From Siphonodentalium dalli (lineage: Eukaryota; Mollusca; Scaphopoda; Gadilida; Siphonodentaliidae): a stretch of 64,000 nucleotides of DNA. Of the stretch, positions 1-10,798 are shown piece after piece; positions within the stretch are counted from its first letter, which is position 1, and each line of letters begins with the position of its first letter. The notes under the pieces are model-generated. The model was not told where the DNA came from. It did no database searches and saw nothing but the letters and a program-made list of their open reading frames with translations. Where the stretch lies: contig CP136064.1 in assembly GCA_032622095.1 (NCBI GenBank), forward strand, positions 179,956,011 through 180,020,010, written 5' to 3'. Both the position numbers and the translations under genes were made by a program.

Positions 1-182
1 CCTAGGGTACATCCACACCAAATATGAACCAATTCGGTATGATGGTTTCAGAGGAGAAGATGTTTAAAACAAAGTTGACGGACGGACGGACAGACGGACG
101 GACAGACGGACGGACGGACGGACGGACGAGGAGTGATGATTATTGATCCACCGGAGACTTCGTCTCAGGTGAGCTAAAAAGT
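1..182. repeat. End of a dispersed repeat with (ACGG)n microsatellite
   Basis: An imperfect ACGG/ACAG tetranucleotide tract covers about 76-129. It is followed by a short tail ending in GGTGAGCTAAAAA. The same layout (module, ACGG tract, short tail) recurs near 4970-5062 and 26280-26360, so this is probably the cut-off end of one such dispersed element. No reading frame is convincing. Confidence 0.6.
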
Positions 183-822
183 TATAGAAACTTGAGATTT
201 GAGAAGATTGAATACATATTTAACATTATTTGTAATACGACCTTTCCTAAAGCTGCTTGTAAGGCTCATCCTGATTGGCCAGCAGCCTGTGTTCATATGG
301 ACATGTTAGGGACTTTTTGTGGTACAATTCTATATGTAACACAAAAAATTGTGGTACAATCAATGCAATGTTGTCAGTCTCACACTTTCATAATTCAAAC
401 CACAGGTGAATTGCTTCGCTGATTACAGAGGCATGACATGGCTACAAATTGCATAATAACAGTAATAATACTAGTAATTTAAAATGTAATAGGAATAAGA
501 TGCACAAAACTAAAAATATTGCAGAAATGACAAAGAAATGAGTCGCTGTTTAATAGTGATGTTATTTTTTTATGTTTCACTTAGAACATTCTGGTGGAAA
601 GTTATACAACACAGGCAGCAAAATTGGACTAATATGTAACAGGCTTCTGAAACCAAAATCTGCATAAAGCTCACAATAACCACAATGAAACCATATAGTC
701 AAATTACAAAAGAAACTAGAGGTGTAACTTCCCAATTGCACTAAGGATAACACCCTGCAGAGGACACAAACAAGGTAGTCATATTAAAAGGAGATTTCTT
801 CTTTCGATCCTCAAATTATTTA
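183..822. other. No gene or clear element seen
   Basis: AT-rich unique-looking sequence. I looked on the minus strand for the missing last exon(s) of the SRR1-like gene, which should encode a conserved block with an N-x-L-x-W motif, and did not find one here. Confidence 0.4.
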
Positions 823-1228
823 TCTCCTATATATTTTGGAACTTATGTCTGTCTGTCTGTGTGTATGTATGTGTTATAGATTCGAAAACTGCTCAACCGA
901 TCTGACTCAAATTTGGTATGTAGGCCTACTTTGATTCCGGGAACAATATGGGTGGGTCCAATTTCATGTGCTACCGTGTCATTGACCTCACTCATATACA
1001 CTCATATAGGCATGTTTCTGGACATCGACCAATCCAACTCAAATTTGGTATGTAGACCTAATTTGATCCCGGGAACAATATGGGCGGTTCAATTTCACAT
1101 GGGACTGTGTCCTTGACCTCACTCATATCGGCATGTTTCTGGACCGATCAAACAGTAGTTTTCCAGACGCTGAATATTCTGCCCAGACGGAGTCTAAATA
1201 GGCGGACAAAGTCGGGCACAACAGTTAG
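823..1228 (+). mobile_element. HINE-like (non-autonomous Helitron-related) element with internal tandem repeat
   Basis: The element begins TCTCCTATATATTTTGGAAC, followed by a GTCTGTCTGTCTG tract. It ends with a short imperfect hairpin (GGCGGACAAAGTCGGGC) and TTAG followed by T. Between these lie two copies of a 132-bp repeat, recognisable by CAAATTTGGTATGTAG at 908 and 1040. The start and end motifs match the two elements at 12.4-13.9 kb, although the internal repeat differs. A TC start, a hairpin just before a CTRR-like end, and a following T are Helitron-type hallmarks. Confidence 0.65.
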
Positions 1229-1487
1229 TATGTTATATATGTCGATAATGTTGATAACTCAACTAAAATACATCCAACCAATCTCATAATCACAGGTACA
1301 AAGGTTGCCAAGGTGGTAAATGTTTGAGCCATGTATCATTGAAATTGACCAGGAGACAAAGGAGTGCAAGCTTGCACAAAAGTTTAAAACAAATTTACTG
1401 AAAAATTAAGGAATGCAAACTTGGACAAAGTTGCATCCACATAGAGACAGACTGACGGGCTGATTCAAGTATACCCCCATAACTGTG

Positions 1488-2690
1488 TTAACTCTTTCAT
1501 CCCTGAATATACAGATATGGATATCCAAGAACCCTGGATTATCAGCTTGCCTAAGTACAATTATGTGTCCCTGGTGTATTGCTGCAACACTAGCTTTAGA
1601 GCGATGTCGGGTATGGCAAACTGCATGTTTTATGATCGTTAACAAGTTACCTTCACTTTGTGTTATATACCAGGTGGGGACGTCACTTCCTAATGATATA
1701 TCAGGTGTGTGCATGTGGGAACCGAGAAGGGACATTGGACCCCAATATATGCTATTCTCGCATGTATCGCCTGTATCTGGGATATCAACTTCGCATATCA
1801 ATGTTTTCCACAAATACATACATGTATGTGTCATTCTTTGCAAGTGTGGTGTATAAACGTTGTTGTGATATGATACATGTACACTGCATGATTTCAAATG
1901 TTATGCCAATCATTGGACATAATTGCTTCATCAAAGGCAAGAGCAGACCAGTACTAACCTATAGCTAGCATGCCCAAAAGACGCTATTTGATCGAAACAG
2001 ACATATACTCCCACAGTTAGCAAGTTTAGACCCACAGGGATTTACTTGTCAGCATGGTGAGGAATTATGTTTAACATTCCAAATAAATAAAACAACTGCC
2101 AATGTCCTGATCGGATTCCGAAAATGATTATGAATGTCAATGTTATGGTTATAATATGCACGTGCGGCTATTATTATTAAAGTCGCACCGTTGTGCGGCA
2201 CGGTGATTTCCGTATTATTGCGTCGAAAATAGGAGACATTAGACGGATACCACAACTAAAACATCGTTATAAAGGTCAACATTATCTTCTTTATTTCATA
2301 AACGTAATGTTATCGGTATGTTTTTATGACAAACAATAAACCAAAATCGAAATGTGACCCAAAACACCACACATGTGGCAGTATTGCGTCATCGATGTTT
2401 AGGAAACCCAAAATAATAATCGTGATGTCATACAGGTGCTGTCTATATTTAGGCCTGGAAATCCTCTTAATGGCGTACATGTTAGGTATTCGTGCGGACC
2501 AATACATCAGTATTGATACCGAATATCACCCAACGGCTATACAAGTCGCTAACCAATAAAATCATTTGTATATCTCTGGAAATATTGTATTATTCCCGAC
2601 AACTGCGCTCTGCCCGCTAAAGCGGGCTACCGGGATGAACATAAATTACGTCGTGCCCGCTTTAGCGGGCTACCGGGTTGAAAGAGTTAA
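1488..2690. mobile_element. piggyBac-like non-autonomous element (TTAA duplicated)
   Basis: TTAA at 1488-1491 is followed by CTCTTTCATCCC. The other end reads GGGTTGAAAGAG followed by TTAA at 2687-2690, which gives ~12-bp terminal inverted repeats inside a duplicated TTAA target. That is the piggyBac pattern. The 1195-bp interior has overlapping open frames on both strands (about 1485-1900) but none looks like a transposase, so I treat it as non-autonomous. It lies just left of the last recognised SRRD exon. Confidence 0.6.
2611..2677. repeat. Twin GC-rich hairpins at the element end
   Basis: Two direct copies (2611-2634 and 2654-2677, spacing 43 bp) each contain a self-complementary core, CCCGCTAAAGCGGG and CCCGCTTTAGCGGG, followed by CTACCGGG. 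They sit at the right end of the piggyBac-like element in otherwise AT-rich DNA and probably are subterminal repeats of it. Confidence 0.65.
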
Positions 2691-2846
2691 GGGGGTAAAT
2701 TAAATACACAGAAACTGATTGCAGTACTGCACAAAATTTGTGATCAAATTCAACTATACCCATATTGTATTTAAGTGAGCTCAAACAATTTATCATTCAG
2801 TCATGAATTTTTACTGAGCATGAATGATTCAGAAAAATTGGAATAC

Positions 2847-2942
2847 CTCATTATATTTTATATACTCCAATCGAAGTTCTGACAGCACTGCCATTTCCAT
2901 GCTCGTGAATTGTGGATCATAAATGAAACAAGAATCCTGCAT
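2847..2942 (-). CDS. SRRD: SRR1-like protein, exon 4
   Basis: This 96-bp exon (32 codons, both edges phase 0) contains CFIYDPQFTSMEMAVL, the 'YDP-F---E--VL' block typical of SRR1-domain proteins, and ends in KYNE. The acceptor is excellent (TTTTATTTTCAG before ATGCAG) and the donor reads GAG|GTATTC. It follows exon 3 in the correct phase. SRR1 proteins continue after this point with a further conserved C-terminal block of roughly 100 residues. I did not find it to the left, so the gene most likely leaves the window. Confidence 0.85.
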
Positions 2943-3894
2943 CTGAAAATAAAATGACAGGTATTTTGTGTAACTATCATGCATGGACAAGACCTGCATC
3001 ATGTAATCTACAGTCCTAACTGGCCTATTGAAAATATTGTATGATTGTCGTCTTGCAATATACATGTTCTGGTAAACAAGTGTGATATTTAAACTACACC
3101 ATAGTATTCAGTTGATGAATATCAGTCCTCATATAGTAAAACTTCAAATAACTACATGTATGAATGCTAATTATGTGTATGCAAACAAGTGTTTGCATGC
3201 TTTTTTAAAGATACAGAAGTCATTCGGGATTGGTAAAGCTAAAAATTAAAACAAAGCTTGTAAAACCATTATAAATCACAATGAAGACCACAAAAAATAG
3301 ATACAATTTTTCCTTATTTTCATTATCAATAATTCTCCAGTGACAAGATATGGCATGTTGAAATAAAGTGCTGTGTTTTACAGAAAAGCGGTAACAGACT
3401 TCTTTGTTGTCATTTTCAGTGAAGAACAATAACTCTAAAATACAAATGAAAGTGTCAATGACAATTTAACTTGAAGAGGGAATAATTTCATGTGTTACAG
3501 TCAAGGAGCAATTAGGAATGCAGAAAGTTGAAATGTCTAAGTAATACTAGATTATCAACATGAAGAGATATATATAAAGTAAAATCCAAGATGGTTGCTG
3601 GCGGCTATGTTTTCCTATGAAATTCAAAAACTGTGGATAGCTTCCATCCAGTAGATTAATATCACGATCAATATGAAGTTTGGTGATGATCGGATGAGGG
3701 AAGTGGACTGTAGGGTGTGCCAAAGGATTTAGTCATGAAAAGATATCTGCCAGCGGACATGTTTTATGGCCGAATGACCCCAAAATAACTCGTTCCCATC
3801 TACCGGTACATGTCAATGTTAACAGCCATGACAAATTTAACAAGAGATGGACTGTCGTCCGGTGCATACCGCCCAGTGTGGGCACATTTATAAC

Positions 3895-4985
3895 TTATGA
3901 TGGCTATACTCAGACATATGGACCCAGAAAACAGCATTTTCATATAAACAAAGATGAATAACTATAGAACAAAAAACCAAAACAAACATTTGAAAATGAC
4001 ATTAAATGTCCACATAGTGGTGAACATCCATACAAAATTTCATTGAGATCCGAGCATTACTGTTCAAGTTATGAGCTGAACAGACATCGGATGGACCAAA
4101 CAGCCAACATTTCCAGATAAACAAAGATGAATAACTCTAGAATGGAAAAGCGGAACAGAACAATGGAACCCCCTATTGAATGTCCTCATAGCAGTGAACA
4201 TCCATACCAAATTCCATTGAGATCCCAGCACAACTGTTGAAGTTACGACATGAACAGACACCAGACGGACCAAAAAGCCAACATTGCCAGATGAACAAAG
4301 ATGAATAACTCTAGAATGGAAAATCGGAACAAAACGATGGAACACTCTTTTTAATGTCCTCATAGTAGTGAACATCCATACCAAATCCCATTGAGATCCC
4401 AGTACAACTGTTGAAGTTACGACATGAACAGACACCAGACAGACCAAATAGCCAACATTTCCAGATAAACAAATATGAATAACTCTAGAATGGAAAATCC
4501 GTACAAAACGATGGAACCCTCTATTGAATGCCCTCATAGTAGTGAACATCCATACAATATTTCATTGAGATCCGAGTACTACTGTTCAAGTTATGACATG
4601 AACAGACACCAGACGGACCAAATACCCAACATTTCAAGATAAACAAAGATGAATAACTCTAGAATGGAAAATCCGAACAAAACGATGGAACCCTCTATTT
4701 AATGTCCTCATAGTTGTGAACATCCACACCAAATTTGGTTGAGATCCCAGCACAACTGTTGAAGTTACGACATGAACAGCCACCAGACGGACCAAAAAGC
4801 CACTATTTCCAGATAAACAAAGATGAATAACTCTAGAATGGAAAATCCAAACAAAACGATGGAACCCTCTATTTAATGTCCTCATAATAGTGAACATACA
4901 GTCATACATACCTAATTTCATTGAGATCCAAGCACTACTGTTCAAGTTATGACATGAACAGACATCGGACGGACGTAAGGACGGA
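3895..4985. repeat. 174-bp tandem satellite, about six copies
   Basis: The phrase AAACAAAGATGAATAACTCTAG (quoted with small variation) recurs at an exact 174-bp step, with anchor points near 3942, 4115, 4289, 4463, 4637 and 4811. Units differ by scattered substitutions. Because 174 is 58 codons, long open frames persist across the array on the minus strand (4064-4549 and 4634-5098). These are repeat artefacts, not genes. Confidence 0.9.
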
Positions 4986-5062
4986 TGCACGGACGGTACG
5001 ACGCCCGGACAGACGGACAGATGCAAACCAGTATACCACCCTTTTTTTTTAAAAGGGGGTAT
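4970..5062. repeat. ACGG-rich tail and terminal stem-loop of the 174-bp repeat element
   Basis: Directly after the last 174-bp unit there is an imperfect ACGG/ACAG tract. It is followed by an inverted pair, TATACCACCCTTTT and AAAAGGGGGTATA, which can form a stem with an A/T loop. The same order (module, ACGG tract, inverted A/T-rich end) is seen at 26280-26360. It is probably the terminus of a mobile element that carries the satellite inside it. Confidence 0.6.
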
Positions 5063-5650
5063 AATGATGATCCAACCAAAGGTACAACCTGTAGCCAAAG
5101 GATTTAGTCATGCAAAGAGTACAATCAAAGATGGGTGCTGGTGGCCATGTTTTATGGCCGAATGACCCCAAAATGAGTTGTTCCATCTGCATTTCAATAT
5201 TCCACAACAAATTTCATGATGATCAGATGACAACCCCGGTCTGTATCCCGTGCTAATGGATTGAATTCTGAAATCCAAGATGGCCGCTGGTGGCCATGTT
5301 TTTTGCCGAATGACCCCAAAATGACTCGTTTCCCATCTACATGTCAATATGAATAATTTCATAATGATCCGACCAAAGGTACAACTTGTAGCCCGTGCCA
5401 AAGGATTTAGTCGTGCAAAGACTAGAATCCAAGATGGCTGCCGGCAGCTATTTATTTTTGCCGAATGACCCCAAAATGACTCGTTCCCATCTAAATGTCA
5501 ATGTCAACAATGATCGGACCAAAGGTATGACCTGTAGCCCATGCTAAAGGAAATTTTTTGACAGACATGTATACACACACACACAAACACATGGACGACG
5601 GATAAAACAAGCCATGGCAATAGCTCATACTTTACAAGCAAAGTTGAGCT

Positions 5651-7323
5651 AATAATGTCCAATAGGAAAGGGTTACTTAGCATATTTCTTCAATAAAAAT
5701 ATAATGCCAGCAATGATGGTACTCGAGGCACCTAACATTTATTTCTTGGTATTAAAACACAAGAAATCATCAGTCGTGGCACTGTGTACACATATTCTGC
5801 CAAATACAGAAAATATGTAAAATTTATAGCAATTGACCCTACCGCAATTAGCTGTGTGAGCCAATGAGATAATTGCATTATACAGCCTGGGACAGCGGTC
5901 GCTTCTGCGAAGAGGAGGTTAGACAAAAAGACTCATTTACCGGCTTACTCGATTTCGCTTTGATTTTGTTTTGTATAAAAGAGTATTGGTTTCATGTAAG
6001 TTGACTAAATTGAGCCCCCAAAAACACAAACCCTGCTGTAAGTCGATACAATATAATAATATAACAGTAACTGTATGCGAAAGCTTTGCCCTATGGGCTT
6101 TTTGGATTAGTAAATTATGAAAGTTGGAATGTCACGCTGAGCCAGAGAGGTGACAAATGGAAATATGGTGAGGGGAATAGGAAGTGCTAGATAAGCTAAT
6201 TAGTTAACACTATCAAATCAAACTATGTACACATTTGAGATAATGGACCACATACTGTTATAATCTCCAAGGGATGATTTGTTGGGGACCGAGGGACACT
6301 AAAATGGCCAAAGTATATGACAGCACCTGTTAAATTCACCTGTTGTCGATTAATACAGGCTGATTAGGGCGCCTCATCCTGATAGCTTTCGGATTTGTGA
6401 TGGTTACATTTGGTACATTATACAGCATTTATTGGTATATTTTGTGAATAAATGGTATTCATGGCATTTATACGTGGACTTACATCACAAACATTATGAC
6501 AGACCAATGGAATACTAGGGAACTGTGATATGAAAAATAATTTCTCAATATACTGAAACATGTTTGTTCTATACCCGTAATGTGCCAATTATGAAGATTA
6601 TTAATAGTTATTATAACATTTTTTTAAAATTTAGATGTCTTTATTAATTCCTTAGATATATAAGCCACGTTTTTATATAGCCCATACACACCCACGTGGC
6701 AGGGATAAGGGTGTTCTTTTTGTCTGAAATAAAAGGATTATTATATATTGTACATATGTTGTTCCATAACGCCCTTCTTGGTAATAGGGTGGTCTGCTCT
6801 ACGTCATTGTGGGAAAATTATTACAAGATACAACATAGAGAGGCTCCATACACACGGCAAACAGTCCCTATATTCTAGGACATATATAAACACTATATAG
6901 CAATATATGCCGTATGTATTGGAACCTATGTGTATGGCATTGACCCCACTTTCTGTATAGGCGTGGTATTTTCAAATTCTAAATTAGTGACTAAGGAGTT
7001 AATGATCAATACGTTCATGAACATAAGTCCAGTATAGGATTCAATATTGCCCATCTATTAGAATATGTATCATTATCCAGAAAAAAAACAATCAGTTATC
7101 CAGAAAAAAACAAATCAATTATAACATGGAACACTTTTTTATATCAGTATGGTGCATCTTCGAAAGAGTACAAAAAATTTAATACAACGGATGAAAACAT
7201 ACAAGTCCTCGAATTTTTATCGAAATAGGGAAATTGTATGGTACACCATCGATAAATTGATAGATCGTGTGTCTATTGTGAAGAGATATATTATAATAAC
7301 ATTGAATATTTATTATGTGTTAC
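5651..7323. other. Intronic sequence without a recognised feature
   Basis: AT-rich sequence within intron 3 of SRRD. Open frames are short and resemble nothing I know. There is a pair of AGAAAAAAACAAATCA-like repeats near 7078-7110. Confidence 0.4.
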
Positions 7324-7581
7324 ATATCCAGCTTGACAAGAACAGTGAATATCCGAAATTATCGAACAATTTATCTCAAAATCAACGCCATGTGCAGGTT
7401 CATTTTTCATCATGCTTCGGTGGTAATACATTGAAACTGAATGTATGTAGCCTTCACTAAAGTACTTGTATCGTTGCTGTCGCGATTTCAATGAAGTGCC
7501 AGTCGAATTGAAGAACAATCCAGCGAAATCTGGTGGTAAGTCCACCAAATTTGAAACACGTCGTTCCTTGTTGTCAGACAT
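7324..7581 (-). CDS. Isolated SWIM-type zinc-finger exon (YqaJ/SWIM-protein-like fragment)
   Basis: This 86-codon minus-strand segment opens with an ATG and ends at a possible donor, TAT|GTAACA. The order FSEGYIHSVSMYYHRSMMKN ... IHCSCQAGY resembles the first half of SWIM domains in animal proteins that combine SWIM and YqaJ-type nuclease domains. There the CxC pair is followed, after an intron or directly, by CxH. The CSC pair is present and the CxH half is not seen here. The exon lies in SRRD intron 3 on the same strand. It could be an exon of a nested gene, a captured fragment or a relic. The functional assignment is inference from the motif pattern only. Confidence 0.5.
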
Positions 7582-8161
7582 ATCGGCGTGTGATGTCTAA
7601 CCTGCTATAATTCAGTCTGGCAATTTATGGCAGGCGTGGTTATCGCCGCTGGGCAGTAGCGTGAATTGTTAGTCACTGGTTCAAAGACGAAACTCCAATA
7701 ACATTCTCACCTTATTATAAACGCCTTCTGTGGCTTTAAGTATTTGAATACCTATATAAAGTAATCAGAAGGGTAGCATGCTTATAAGCACTCAAATTGG
7801 CTGAATTATGCAAATGAGCATAGCATTAAAATAAATAGCTATTTGAATGCCTGTCTAATTTGTGGGAATGCTTGGAGAACACTTATAAGGATTCAAATAC
7901 TTAGTTTTGCATACCAATAAATAGTTTTTAATATGGCAACCCTGAGTGATACCTTTGACCTTAGTCTTCTTTAACGATTATTTGACTGCATAATGAAAAC
8001 TGCATGAAATTTTATTTTATAGATAAGGGTTAGCTTCGATGTGACATAATCCCATATCATAATAGTAAAATTATTTGAAGAGTAGCCACAAGAACCAGCA
8101 TCATAATAAATTATAATCTGGTAATAATAAACAGTGGTAAAAATGTGAAGTATAAAGTTAC

Positions 8162-8304
8162 CTTGAAATCATCTCTCAAACAAAGAAACAAAGTCAGCTG
8201 ATATCTAGCAATCAGACAGGTTCCAAAGTTTCCAAGACCATAGCCAACAAGTTGTTCAAGGCAAATCTCTTTATCCTTAACTTCTGAGCAGTTGTGCAGA
8301 ACAC
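8162..8304 (-). CDS. SRRD: SRR1-like protein, exon 3 (core of the SRR1 domain)
   Basis: This 143-bp exon has acceptor TTTTACCGTTCAAG|GT and donor AAG|GTAACT. It encodes EVKDKEICLEQL followed by YGLGNFGTCLIARYQL, the most recognisable block of SRR1-domain proteins ('YGLG-F--C--ARYQL'). The first two bases complete a glycine codon begun in exon 2, and the last codon is complete, so it joins exon 4 in phase 0. SRR1 was named for a plant light-signalling and clock mutant, and animal SRRD proteins are thought to act in heme and circadian regulation. No catalytic residues can be inferred from this exon. Confidence 0.92.
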
Positions 8305-8442
8305 CTTGAACGGTAAAATAATACATTGATCAATGAACTGTTTTAACATTTCACCCGGGTTGATGTACATGTATGTGGTCTTTCAACAATAGCCGAGTTT
8401 AGTTAAATTCCTGTGTAACTGTGAACGTTCTAATTTTACACT

Positions 8443-8545
8443 CCTAGGTCACAGGCCCCTGGGGGAAATTACTAAAATATCAATATAGACTATACCGGTG
8501 TATATTAGTATATTAGTAATTTTCCTCAGGGGCCTGTGTCCTAGG
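8443..8545. mobile_element. 103-bp hairpin MITE
   Basis: The outer arms read CCTAGGTCACAGGCCCCT at the left and AGGGGCCTGTGTCCTAGG at the right. The complementarity continues inward through AAATTACTAA/TTAGTAATTT, leaving a short A/T loop. It lies in intron 2 of SRRD. No clear target duplication was seen. Confidence 0.75.
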
Positions 8546-9266
8546 TTACTAATTCTTTTTTGGGGGTAAGAATATTTTTTGAGTCGAAAAAGGTCACCTT
8601 TCATAGATCAACAATATGATATTTCTATTTTTGAAATCTATTTATTTTATCCGCCTCAAATTTTTGTCATGTACAGTGTATACGGACATGAGTGGATTCA
8701 GTCGCAAAATTTTGAGAAGTCAGATATAACACATCATAATGAGAGCAACCAAACTTATGTTATTATTATTTTTATGGAAATATATTTTATTGCATAAATA
8801 TAGCAAAGGGATTGAACATAAGTTATTCAATATGCAAAAGGTCTTGGCTAACAAGGTCAAGGCGTTGTTGGCGCCATGACTGTGGTAAGCACTGCATTCT
8901 AAAAGAAAGAGTATTTAGTCTTCTATAGTGTCATCGGAACAAAATATGCATACCAGTAGTCTTTGTTCCAATGCTTTCAATGATTGAGTGTGGCGACCTT
9001 ATACAGCAGCCATTTTATGATTACTTATTCACAGTCTAGTGAAAATGTTCTTATTTTCTATTGATGTGTTGTGAAGAAGAATATATTCTATTTCTAGTTC
9101 TTGAAATGTACTTGCAGACTTACAATGACTTTTATAATTTTGAAAAGGAGAAGAATGTTTTTGCGACTGAAATGTTCAGCGGTTCACCTGTGGATCTGAT
9201 ATGTTGTAACATGCTCCATCACCCCTTTGATGCCCTTGTACATTAATGTCCTTTAATCGACCACTC

Positions 9267-9372
9267 AACCACAGCAGAATTATGGGAAATATGGTGAGAG
9301 TTTTCTGATGAATGGCAACAAGCCATATTTCCAACTACATCCTGAAAAATTTCCCATAATTCTGCTGTGGTT
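9267..9372. mobile_element. 106-bp hairpin MITE
   Basis: The arms AACCACAGCAGAATTATGGG and CCCATAATTCTGCTGTGGTT are perfect inverted repeats. A partly complementary interior contains AAATATGG and CCATATTT. The structure sits in SRRD intron 2 with unique DNA around it. Confidence 0.8.
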
Positions 9373-10156
9373 AAAGGGTCATATACTTCAGGCATTACTG
9401 AAGTTGCATACCCCACTTCATCCCAGTACACATAATAATAGGTATGGCTGATTTAATTGGTCTTTGTCCCATGGTTTCTTGGGCTCTAAGTTACCCAGGT
9501 TCATAAAACTGGGCCCAGGTCTGCAGAAACGGGTATTTTGCTACCCAGGTTGGGGTAATGCATATACTTGATTCAAGATTCCATTTGATTCACGAATCTG
9601 GACCCTGATTCGATTCGAGATTGATTCCAATGTAAACCCCCGATATGCACAACCCTAATAATTATTACTTCCCGATTTTTAACATTCATCAGTGAGACTC
9701 TCTCTAAACTATACATAGAAATTTGCAATCAGATTTATTTTGAATTGAATCAGGGGCCAGGACTTTTTTCATATATAGACCAATATGAAGTTTCCTTCAT
9801 CCATGAAAACTTGGTCTAAAACCAGTAGCTGCTCTAAAAGACTTGTTTCCTTCAATTTCCTGGGTAGCTCTCTACCATAACAGTATACTGAACTTTATGA
9901 CCTTGTCATGTCTTGCCTCGGGATTCTGTAATTGTCATTTTGCAAAGTTTTTTGGAGAGTTTCCTCTCAGCTATATAATACTAGCAGTATTGGAGAGATG
10001 TATGTTATCATATATAGTAAAGATGGAAGTGTCCAAGGTCATTCTATCCATGGGATATGAGCTTGTTGAAAACAGATTAACATATCTAAAAAACAAAGAA
10101 TTAAATCGAAAACCATTGCTGACATTATCCACTCTAGCCGCTCAATTCTTGTTTTA
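9373..10156. other. Intronic sequence without a recognised feature
   Basis: Intron 2 of SRRD. A 105-codon open frame on the plus strand (9843-10160) has no domain character I recognise and runs into the MITE that starts at 10157. Confidence 0.4.
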
Positions 10157-10387
10157 TTAACCCTTTTTAACTAAATACTGATTGACCAGTAGATCCCTTA
10201 GGAAACATTTCCCTCCAATAAATAGGACTCCTTCGTGAATTTGTATTAATTATCTATTCATTCTGTTGTCTGCTTATTTTTCCTAAAAACCCTTCAAGAT
10301 GAATAATAGATCATTCTGATCAATCCAATGTGTACACTATACAGTTATAACTGGGTGAGAGATTCCATTTAGTATAGAAAGGGTTAA
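10157..10387. mobile_element. piggyBac-type MITE (231 bp, TTAA duplicated)
   Basis: TTAA at 10157-10160 is followed by CCCTTTTTAACTAAATAC. The other end reads GTATAGAAAGGG followed by TTAA at 10384-10387. The TTAACCCTTT start is characteristic of piggyBac-family termini. It is too short to encode anything and lies in SRRD intron 2. Confidence 0.65.
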
Positions 10388-10458
10388 AGAGCTTACTTGT
10401 GTTGTAATCACTTAACCCTTACATGACTGGAGCTGCGCTGGTGCAGCATTAAATATCC

Positions 10459-10587
10459 TGTGCCAGTGCATTCTCTTAAATATAAAAGAATGCACTAGCT
10501 TACAAGATCAGGGTAAATATTGTTAGCCCAATGCATTCTCTTATATATGTGACGCGACTCACATATATGAGAATGCATTGGCACAGG
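10459..10587. mobile_element. Palindromic MITE with nested hairpins
   Basis: The outer arms CCTGTGCCAGTGCATTCTC and GAGAATGCATTGGCACAGG are inverted repeats. Inside there is a smaller hairpin (about 10467-10498) and a near-perfect 54-bp palindrome (10528-10581) with CCAATGCATTCTC arms. The motif GCATTCTC is reused, which points to internal duplication of a terminal repeat. Confidence 0.7.
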
Positions 10588-10757
10588 GTTTTTCCAAGGG
10601 CGTAAAGTGGGCAGTTTTTATGAGGAAATGTACACTAATTTTAGCATTAATAAACACTAATAGCATGACCATTTCTCATTGAAAATGATAGCATGATAAA
10701 TCATCTACAACTGGAAAACAGCAGTTTTTAAACTGTCCTCAAATAGGCTGTACTCAC

Positions 10758-10798
10758 CTAACATATTCTTATAGAATTCACTATGTTCAATTACAGAC
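10758..10798 (-). CDS. SRRD: SRR1-like protein, exon 2 (41-bp micro-exon)
   Basis: This very short exon is bounded by a strong acceptor (CTGTTACCTATTTCAG) and a strong donor (TTAG|GTGAGTACAG). Its first base completes the arginine codon left open at the end of exon 1. It then encodes SVIEHSEFYKNML, and its last base starts the glycine codon completed by exon 3. The phases on both sides therefore match exactly, which is what identifies it. SRR1 proteins usually have an acidic 'L--S-F' helix at this position. No reading-frame scan would find an exon this small. Confidence 0.85.

Larger units (their letters stand above)
3575..5600. repeat. ~150-bp tandem repeat interrupted by a second satellite
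   Basis: Copies of a ~148-155 bp unit carry GCCGAATGACCCCAAAATGA at 3769, 5157, 5305 and 5460, each preceded by an AAGATGG...GGC segment. A more diverged unit begins near 3580. The copies lie on both sides of the 174-bp array, which suggests that the 174-bp element inserted into a pre-existing tandem array. The right side ends with an AC-rich tract (about 5570-5592) and an AGTTGAGCTAA tail. The block sits in intron 3 of SRRD. Confidence 0.75.

Noticed and set aside
1406-1897. 163-codon minus-strand frame in the piggyBac-like element
   Set aside because: It crosses the TTAA boundary, overlaps an equally open plus-strand frame, and shows no transposase motifs.
4064-5098. Long minus-strand frames of ~160 codons each
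   Set aside because: They are the 174-bp satellite read in frame (58 codons per unit), with repeated peptide text and no start or domain logic.
6350-6420. Possible second half of the SWIM finger (Cys-Asn-His codons on the minus strand)
   Set aside because: An in-frame stop lies just upstream and there is no acceptor site, so it cannot be joined to the exon at 7324.
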